DNA of 12,723 bases from the NCBI GenBank assembly GCA_023230925.1, contig JALNWK010000065.1, positions 1-12,723 of the forward strand. The letters run 5' to 3'. Source of the DNA: Limnochordia bacterium (GTDB lineage Bacteria > Bacillota > Limnochordia > DUMW01). The notes beneath the pieces were generated by a model. It did not search any database, was not told where the DNA came from, and saw only the letters and a list, made by a program, of their open reading frames with translations. A program made the translations under genes and the position numbers. Below, in pieces: positions 7,403-12,723 of this stretch. The first letter of the stretch is position 1, and every line of letters starts with the position of its first letter.

Positions 7403-7792
7403 TCGGAAATCGTCATCCGTAACTCAAGTGAAAAACCGCTCTATGAGCAGATCAAGGATCAGATCAAGGCCCAGATTATTCGTGGAGAACTAGCGGCGGG
7501 CGATCAACTACCGTCTATGCGCTATCTAGCAAAGGAGCTGCGGATCAGTGTGATTACCACCAAAAGGGCCTACGACGATCTAGAACAAGAGGGCTTTATC
7601 GTATCAGTGCAGGGCAAGGGCAGCTTTGTGGCCGCTCAGAACCCTGAATTCTTAAGAGAGGAACACCTGCGAAACATCGAGGCGCATCTGGCTAAAGCAC
7701 TTGATCTTGCTCGCCTATCCGGGATACCGGTTAGTGAACTAAAGGAGCTACTGGATGTACTCAACACAGAAGGTGAGGATAACCATGAATAG
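7403..7792 (+). CDS. GntR-family regulator, YtrA subfamily, with no standard start codon
   Basis: This is a small ligand-responsive repressor of about 129 aa. The N-terminal winged helix carries KPLYEQIKDQIKAQII, LPSMRYLAKELRISVIT and YDDLEQEGFIVS, followed by GKGSFVA. A short helical tail takes the place of a large effector domain, as in YtrA proteins that govern ABC operons. The reading frame begins after an in-frame TGA. The strong ribosome site AGGGGGG (7388-7394) points eight bases on to TCG (7403-7405), exactly where a TTG or ATG is expected before EIVIRNSSEKPLYE. The first in-frame ATG (7517) lies inside the DNA-binding helix and would give a useless protein. A lost start codon, a sequence error (TTG read as TCG) or initiation at ATC 7409 are the options. 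The stop overlaps the next gene. Confidence 0.85.
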   Translation, partial: SEIVIRNSSEKPLYEQIKDQIKAQIIRGELAAGDQLPSMRYLAKELRISVITTKRAYDDLEQEGFIVSVQGKGSFVAAQNPEFLREEHLRNIEAHLAKALDLARLSGIPVSELKELLDVLNTEGEDNHE

Positions 7793-8639
7793 CAATATTA
7801 TTGAAATTAGGGGGTTGCAGAAGACTTACCCAGGATTTCAACTGGGTCCTTGGGACTTGGATATTCCCCAGGGCGCCATCGTCGGTTTGATCGGTGAGAA
7901 TGGTGCCGGCAAAAGTGTCACGATTAAGTTGATCCTGGAGCTAATCTACCCTGAACAGGGTGAGATCCGGATTTTCGGTCGACGGATGGGTGAAGACCCG
8001 GTGGGCATACGCGACCAACTAGGGGTAGTGTTTGATGAGTTACATCTATCCTCTGTCTTGACGGTGGCTCAGATTCAGAAAATATGCAGGAGAATGTATC
8101 GTCAATGGCAGGATGCTACCTTCGACCGGTATGTCAGACAGTTCGATCTGATGCCGGATAAGGCAGTTGGGGACCTCTCCCGGGGCATGAAAATGAAGTT
8201 GTCTTTGGCGATTGCGTTGTCCCATGGGGCTAGACTACTACTCCTTGATGAGGCGACCAGCGGCCTTGATCCGGTGGTGCGGGAGGAAATCCTGGATATT
8301 TTACTAGAGTTTATCCAAGATGAACGGCGGGGCGTCTTAATCTCCTCCCATATCCTTTCCGATCTGGAGAAAGCAGCCGACTACATTGCCTTCATTCATG
8401 AAGGAAGACTTATTTTCATGGAGAGCAAAGATCTCCTACAAGATGAATACGTGCTTTGCTCCTGCAATTCCCAGACCGCTCAGACCATTGACCCAGCGGC
8501 AATCGTGGGCCACCGCAAAAATGAGTTCGGGGAGAGGCTCCTGCTAAGAAAGACACTAGCGCCCCGGAGTCTAGAGCTAGAAAGACCGTCAATCGAGGAT
8601 ATCATGTTGTTCTTCATTAAAGGGGGCCAGTCACAATGA
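7785..8639 (+). CDS. ABC transporter ATP-binding protein, YtrB-like
   Basis: This 284-aa ATPase is encoded downstream of the GntR regulator. Walker A is GENGAGKS (38-45), the signature LSRGM (131-135), Walker B LLLLDE (151-156) followed by ATSGLD, and the H-loop is in SSHIL. All catalytic residues are present, so the protein looks intact. I chose ATG 7785 because AGGTGAGG (7771-7778) is six bases upstream. The in-frame ATG at 7755 lies within the GntR gene and lacks such a site. The gene overlaps the regulator's end by eight bases and the permease start by four (ATGA), so the three are one operon. In Bacillus the YtrA regulon responds to cell-wall antibiotics. That the same signal acts here is inference. 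Confidence 0.92.
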   Translation: MNSNIIEIRGLQKTYPGFQLGPWDLDIPQGAIVGLIGENGAGKSVTIKLILELIYPEQGEIRIFGRRMGEDPVGIRDQLGVVFDELHLSSVLTVAQIQKICRRMYRQWQDATFDRYVRQFDLMPDKAVGDLSRGMKMKLSLAIALSHGARLLLLDEATSGLDPVVREEILDILLEFIQDERRGVLISSHILSDLEKAADYIAFIHEGRLIFMESKDLLQDEYVLCSCNSQTAQTIDPAAIVGHRKNEFGERLLLRKTLAPRSLELERPSIEDIMLFFIKGGQSQ

Positions 8640-9258
8640 AAGCACTGATCTACAAGGACCTTTTGGTAATCAGAAAACAGATCCTCTTGATGCTTGTGGC
8701 GATGATGGTGTTGAGTTGTGCGTCCTGACGGTTCAAGGGCAACATCAGGCTCTACCTGCAGGTTTTCTGATCATGAATTTCATCATTCCTTTGTTTAGCC
8801 TTAGCTATGATGAACACTGCCAGTTTCCGAAGTTTGCCATCTCCGGTCCAATTACCCGGACACAGTATGTCCTAAGCAAATATGTCCCAGCGTTAGTTCT
8901 TGCGGTGGCTGGAGGGATAGTCTCATTTTTGATGCAGTTCTATTTATCCAAGACCTCTTTCCAGTGGGCGCTGTTTTCTGCAGTGTTAACAATTGGGACG
9001 CCACTCATACTGGTCTCGATTCTGTTTCCACTTATCTTTAAGTTAGGTGTAGAACGAGCTCGAGTAGCGATGTTTGTCTGTTATGTATTAGTATTCACCA
9101 CCATTTCAGGGCAGAGGACAGGGCTAAAGCAATTCTTAAAGATGGCAGAGACTTTTTCGTTGGTCTTCAGTACGCTACTCAGTGTTGTGGTGATCATCCT
9201 TGTTTACCTTGTTTCCATTACGGTTTCCAAGCAGATCCTATTTCACAAAGAGTACTAG
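8636..9258 (+). pseudogene. ABC-2 permease of the GntR operon, frameshifted
   Basis: The start ATG (8636) overlaps the ATPase stop. It opens MKALIYKDLLVIRKQILLM, typical of the short ABC-2 permeases next to YtrB-like ATPases, but this frame ends at TGA 8726-8728 after 30 codons. The rest of the protein continues in another frame to 9258, with LFSLSYDEHCQFPKFAISGP and SKYVPALVLAV, the family's conserved SYDE...K..I..P.(T/S)R core, and further hydrophobic segments. Joining the two pieces gives about 207 residues, the normal length. One base appears to be missing between about 8690 and 8725. The second piece has a TTG (8716) but no evident ribosome site. It is either a real inactivating mutation or a sequencing error. 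Confidence 0.85.
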
Positions 9259-9343
9259 TGGATCTGATCTTAAGGGCTTGGTATTTCTGCACGTAAGGCT
9301 ACTCTCATCTTAGTTAAGGGGGCGGTCCCTTCTATCCCCAATG

Positions 9344-9394
9344 CAATGGCGCCGTGTCTTTTTGCCTTTGTTCAGGTAAGATACGGTGCCATTG
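9344..9394 (+). terminator. Long hairpin after the GntR operon, probable terminator or structured RNA
   Basis: CAATGGCGCCGTGTCTT (9344-9360) pairs with AAGATACGGTGCCATTG (9378-9394) over 17 continuous base pairs, two of them G-U that pair only in + strand RNA. A 17-base loop separates the arms. A pyrimidine-rich tract ending in five T (9395-9410) follows, which fits a terminator for the upstream operon, though the T run is not immediate. Confidence 0.5.
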
Positions 9395-9431
9395 ATCTCT
9401 TCCTCTTTTTCAAATTGAGCCCGCTTTCAGG

Positions 9432-9468
9432 CATTCTGCATAGTCGGACCGGCAGGACTTGCGGAATG
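9432..9468 (+). other. Second strong hairpin upstream of the MutS-like gene
   Basis: CATTCTGCA (9432-9440) pairs with TGCGGAATG (9460-9468), including one U-G pair. The stem continues past a single bulged T (9441) with AGTC (9442-9445) and GACT (9456-9459), closing a ten-base loop. The wobble again fits + strand RNA. The function is unknown. It could be part of a leader for the MutS-like gene. Confidence 0.45.
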
Positions 9469-9571
9469 AGTATCGAATAAAACAAAGTAATGAATAAAGT
9501 GCACGGTTCTCGTTCCGTTTATCTTAAGCGAAGCAACTCCTGGGATTTACTGGCGCTGCAAAAGCTAGCCC

Positions 9572-9587
9572 TATCCGTTCACGGATA
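9572..9587. repeat. Sixteen-base palindrome, operator-like
   Basis: TATCCGT (9572-9578) and ACGGATA (9581-9587) are perfect inverted repeats separated by TC. It lies about 48 bases before the preferred GTG start of the MutS-like gene and could be a binding site for a dimeric regulator. No binding protein can be named. Confidence 0.4.
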
Positions 9588-9634
9588 TGACGGTACATAA
9601 CACACCTAGGGGATATCGTGGAGATGAGGTAGAA

Positions 9635-11329
9635 GTGTCGAAGGAATCAGTCAGTCTATTGTGGCCGTCCGGATTTGGATCTGATGGCAGGGACGCTAAG
9701 TTGCCCACGCAGTTTATTGTCGATCTCGATTTGGATAAGATCGTCTCGGCTATGAGTGTGGATCTGCGGAACAAAGAGCAGATACGTCGTATTCTATACC
9801 ATCCTTGTTCGGATGCACAGGTTATTGCCTATCGTCTTGCGGTCCTCGATGATTTCCTGAATTTGCCTAGATTGGTCTCCAAGCTGAAGGAAATGTCTCC
9901 GTCGATTCGCCGTTTTGTGTCGCTCAAAAACCCTCGACATACCAAGGGAGATCACCCTCTTAAGCAGATCGGTTGGCGATTTGAGGTGCTCGACCAGTAT
10001 GTTCTCTGTATGCAGAGGCTGCAGACGGTGTTAGCGATGTTCCGTGATGATATGCAGTCGGAAGGACTGAAACGGCTGTCTGACTATGCTACCAAGACGG
10101 TCTGCGGGGAAGAGTTCCAGGCACTAAAGCAAGAACTACCGGTTCTACGAGCAAGGTTTCAGAGTATATCTAGTGTCACCATTGGTCTGAACCTAAACTC
10201 CGAACTCCGTCCGGTGGAAGCAACACTACTTGCTATCAACTCAGAGCCCTTTGAGCCCAAGTCCTTTATGGCCAGGTTTCGGGGATTGGTGGATGGCAAC
10301 ACGTGTCCGTCAGTGTTTTATAGTCTGCTAAGAAAACCAGATTTGGAGCACGCCTTGTTTCGGGATCTTGATAGTGTGTTCAAGGATGCGTTAATGCCGG
10401 TTAACAGCATTTTGTCCCGGTTTACCAGCATCAATTCGGAGTTCTTCCGCCATTTGGAGATTGAGCTTGATTTCTACATCGGAGCCACTAAACTCATAGA
10501 CTACCTTCGGGCGGCTGGTATGCCGATGTGTAGGCCGGAGGTTGCGCCTAAAGAAAGTCGAGTTACTGACATAAAGGAAAACTATAACATCAATTTGGCT
10601 TTGGACCTACTGTCAGCAAATCCTGTGCGGAATGTGGATCAGGAGATCGTTAAGAATGAAGTGAGCATGGGCCCTCGTGGACGGATTCTGATTATCACCG
10701 GTCCGAATCAGGGCGGCAAGACCACCTATCTTCGTAGCATCGGATTATCACATGTCTTGTTTCAAGCGGGGATTTTCGTCCCGGGTACAAGGGCTAGGAT
10801 TAGTCCTGTTGACTGGATCTATACCCATTTTGCTGAGCCTGAGACGACAGATAACAAGGAGGGCCGATTGAGTGCAGAATCAAGACGCTTAGCACAAATA
10901 TTCCAAACGGCTACCCGGTACAGTCTCATCCTGCTTAACGAATCTCTAGCCAGTACTAGCCCAGGGGAAAGCCTGTATATGACTTTAGACATCATGGGTG
11001 CCATCAGATTTTTGGGTGCCCGGGCGGCTTTCGCTACGCATCTCCATGAACTGGCAGCGCGGGTTGATGAGATTAATGTACAGGTGCCAGGGGATAGCCG
11101 TCTGGTGAGCCTGGTGGCCGGATTAGCCTTTGATGGACATAGTGTGGCCAAGCGTACATATCGTATTGTGGCAGCACCCCCAGCTGGCATGAGCTTTGCT
11201 AAGGACATTGCTGAAGCATACGGCATAAGTTTCGAACAGTTATGTGACGTACTTAGGGCGAGGAAAGTGGTGGATGCTGAGTTTCCGGCAAAGGAAGTAC
11301 CGCGCAATACCCCCAAAGGAAGATTCTAA
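9635..11329 (+). CDS. MutS-related ATPase (not canonical mismatch-repair MutS)
   Basis: The protein is about 564 aa and carries the MutS core and ATPase domains but no mismatch-recognition domain. The N-terminal part has FIVDLDLDKIV and a YRLAVLDDF-type segment seen in a poorly characterised MutS-related family. Walker A is GPNQGGKT (356-363), followed by the family-type THFAEPE. Walker B reads LILLNES, with Asn435-Glu436 where MutS has Asp-Glu, then LASTSPGE and THLHEL. The catalytic Glu is kept, and Asn in this place appears usual for the family, so it is probably an active ATPase of unknown role. I prefer GTG 9635 because GAGATGAGG ends five bases upstream. ATG 9587 adds 16 residues and has no ribosome site. 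The ABC exporter gene follows 11 bases after the stop. Confidence 0.88.
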   Translation: MSKESVSLLWPSGFGSDGRDAKLPTQFIVDLDLDKIVSAMSVDLRNKEQIRRILYHPCSDAQVIAYRLAVLDDFLNLPRLVSKLKEMSPSIRRFVSLKNPRHTKGDHPLKQIGWRFEVLDQYVLCMQRLQTVLAMFRDDMQSEGLKRLSDYATKTVCGEEFQALKQELPVLRARFQSISSVTIGLNLNSELRPVEATLLAINSEPFEPKSFMARFRGLVDGNTCPSVFYSLLRKPDLEHALFRDLDSVFKDALMPVNSILSRFTSINSEFFRHLEIELDFYIGATKLIDYLRAAGMPMCRPEVAPKESRVTDIKENYNINLALDLLSANPVRNVDQEIVKNEVSMGPRGRILIITGPNQGGKTTYLRSIGLSHVLFQAGIFVPGTRARISPVDWIYTHFAEPETTDNKEGRLSAESRRLAQIFQTATRYSLILLNESLASTSPGESLYMTLDIMGAIRFLGARAAFATHLHELAARVDEINVQVPGDSRLVSLVAGLAFDGHSVAKRTYRIVAAPPAGMSFAKDIAEAYGISFEQLCDVLRARKVVDAEFPAKEVPRNTPKGRF

Positions 11330-11340
11330 AAGGCGCTAGT

Positions 11341-12651
11341 GTGTGGCCTGGAAAGAATAAAGCGATGAAGCGTTACTGTTCCTTAATGCTTGAGGTCTTG
11401 AGATTAGGGGGATTTCCCGCAGTAGCTTTGGCCCTGGTGATGCTCGTAAATGGAGCCATGGCACCGCTTACCATTTGGCTTACTCAAAACGTAATTGATA
11501 TTGGTATTAGACAGTCTGAACAAGGTCAAACCCTTACTCCGGTTATTCCCTGGTTGATTGGCTTGGTTTTGGCATTGGTATGTTTGAATCTGCGGGAACT
11601 AACGGAAATGGTGACGATGATCCGTCTCAAACATCGTTTGCGGGACTGGTTCAATCCTAGGGTATTAGCTAAGCTGTCCAGATTGGAATACCAGTGTTTT
11701 GAAGATACCAACACCGTGGATCTTATCTCCTGGGTAGGTGCGGCTCCTGAGGAAGGACTCAGTCAATCATTTCATAGTATCCTGTTTTTGCCAAACTACG
11801 TAGTGAACCTAGCGGGAACTGCACTTTTGTTACATGGGGTGGCTTGGTGGACACTAGTTGGCGCAGCCTGTTTGTTTGTGCCAGCGGTTTTGATACAAAT
11901 GCGGATGGGCGTTGAAGGATATCGGCTTAGCAGAGAGCAAACACTGACAAGACGTAAAACAGACTACATCTCCGCGCTGATTACCGGCAGGACTTCTGTA
12001 AAGGAAGTAAGACTCTTTCAGCTGTCTGATCATCTACAAAGCAAATGGTCTTACCTGCATCGACAAGTGATCGACGAGCAATTTGCCCTAGAGGCCAGAC
12101 ACGTGCAGGAAGGACACGCGCTCTCCCTAGTTAAGATCGCTTTCATGATTGGCAGCCTCATTGCTTTTAGTATTCCCCTTTATTATCAAAAGGTTACCAC
12201 CGGACAGTTCATCGCACTATCATCGGCTCTTAGTGAAGTGATGACCTTGGCGGTGTGGTCTATCCCCTATTCCCTGTCCATGGTGAAAAAAGACATTCTT
12301 TACTGGAATAATTTTGATAAATTCATGCATCTTCCCGAGATCCCGCCTGAGACCCGGTGGGAGCATATTGACAATCTGACTAGAGGTATTAGCTTCAATG
12401 ATGTGTACTTTAAGTACCCAAATACAACCAAAGAGGTCCTACGGGGCGTTAGCTTTCGCCTGCGTCCTGGAGAACGGGTGGCGATTGTTGGCAAGAATGG
12501 GGCAGGTAAGCCCACGTTGATTAAGCTATTGCTGGGGTTATATCAACCCGATCAGGGAAGTATTACGTTGGATGGCGTTAATGTAAACCTGATTCATCCC
12601 AGAGCCTGTTTTAATGGCAATTCAACGCTGTCTAGCTGCCGGAGTCCATAG
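11341..12651 (+). pseudogene. ABC exporter (membrane plus ATPase fusion), truncated with a defective P-loop
   Basis: The N-terminal 330 or so residues form a type I exporter membrane domain, with hydrophobic segments near 25-46, 68-84, 145-190 (two) and 262-282, plus a less certain one near 290-310. An ATPase domain begins near residue 350 (ISFNDVYFKYP, VLRGVSF). Walker A is GKNGAGKPT: Pro391 replaces the Ser/Thr that holds magnesium. Homology ends after LDGVNVNLIHPRA, and 15 odd residues lead to a stop at 12649-12651, so the Q-loop, signature, Walker B and H-loop are all missing. Such exporters are usually 580-620 aa. GTG 11341 has AAAAGG seven bases upstream. ATG 11365 with GGAAAG nine bases upstream is equally possible. 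It is probably in one operon with the MutS-like gene. It cannot hydrolyse ATP as written. Confidence 0.88.
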
Positions 12652-12723
12652 TGCAGAGGCAGTTAGATTTGAACTGCTCCAAATACTGGATAACACACCT
12701 ACTAAGACTTCTCCCGTCTCCTA
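12593..12723 (+). other. Open frame running off the window end, possible IS21-type transposase fragment
   Basis: In a frame different from the exporter, and after a stop at 12590-12592, the sequence stays open to the last base. It reads PEPVLMAIQRCLAAGVHSAE, then AVRFELLQILDNTPTK. The pattern of an alanine-rich helix, AAGVHSAEAVRF, then a leucine helix resembles the C-terminal end of IstA proteins of IS21-family elements. It lacks the rest of such a gene on the left, so an insertion remnant or a mis-joined contig end are both possible. The resemblance is from memory and weak. Confidence 0.3.

Larger units (their letters stand above)
9259..9634. other. Non-coding, structure-rich gap before the MutS-like gene
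   Basis: No gene is supported here. From left to right it holds a small hairpin AAGGG/CCCTT (9316-9331), a 17-bp hairpin (9344-9394), a 13-bp hairpin with one bulge (9432-9468), an A-rich stretch (9476-9500) and a 16-bp palindrome (9572-9587). I see no convincing sigma-A promoter for the next gene. Confidence 0.6.

Noticed and set aside
7517..7792. ATG 7517 as the start of the GntR regulator
   Set aside because: It would remove the first half of the winged helix, and no SD precedes it. Family-like sequence continues upstream to the SD at 7388.
10819..11316. A 165-residue open frame antisense to the MutS-like gene
   Set aside because: Its composition is that of a shadow frame, it has no domain I recognise, and the sense strand encodes well-conserved ATPase motifs over the same bases.
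1..12723. CRISPR arrays, prophage genes or toxin-antitoxin pairs
   Set aside because: I found no regularly spaced repeats, no phage structural or integrase-like proteins, and no small gene pair of that type.

Overview
The window looks like chromosomal DNA of a Gram-positive-type anaerobe in the Bacillota (Clostridia/Limnochordia-like). The signs are a T-box riboswitch that senses tRNA-Ile, strong Shine-Dalgarno (SD) sites with a mix of ATG and GTG starts, a YtrA-type GntR regulator and several small ABC systems of the kind tied to cell-envelope or antimicrobial-peptide stress. Base composition is about half GC. No tRNA, rRNA or CRISPR array is visible. I cannot place it to genus.

Layout, left to right, all on the + strand: (1) 137-3244, a promoter, an isoleucine T-box leader with terminator, and ileS (922 aa, type with a C-terminal zinc finger). 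(2) 3245-3818, a gene-poor gap with a hairpin after ileS, a weak antisense ORF and a possible promoter. (3) 3819-7208, a four-gene module: OmpR-family response regulator, ABC ATPase, ABC-2 permease, then the histidine kinase. Kinase and regulator lie at opposite ends of the module. (4) 7317-9258, a YtrA-like operon: a good promoter overlapped by operator-like inverted repeats, a GntR regulator, an ABC ATPase and a short ABC-2 permease. The regulator has no standard start codon and the permease is frameshifted. (5) 9259-9634, a non-coding stretch with strong hairpins and a 16-bp palindrome. (6) 9635-12651, a MutS-related ATPase followed closely by an ABC exporter. The exporter has a damaged P-loop and breaks off partway through its nucleotide-binding domain. 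(7) about 12593-12723, a different reading frame that runs off the end and faintly resembles the C-terminus of an IS21-type transposase.

Working together: ileS is a housekeeping gene controlled by uncharged tRNA-Ile. Modules 3 and 4 each pair a regulator with a BcrA/YtrB-like ABC transporter, a layout usually linked to sensing and resisting envelope-active peptides. The MutS-like/ABC exporter pair is the least conventional unit. Four apparent lesions (lost start codon, frameshift, P-loop Ser to Pro, truncated ATPase domain) all fall right of 7400, so that part is either decaying or has sequence or assembly errors. I see no clear evidence of a wholly new system. The best leads are the structured non-coding stretch before the MutS-like gene and the MutS-like/exporter pairing.
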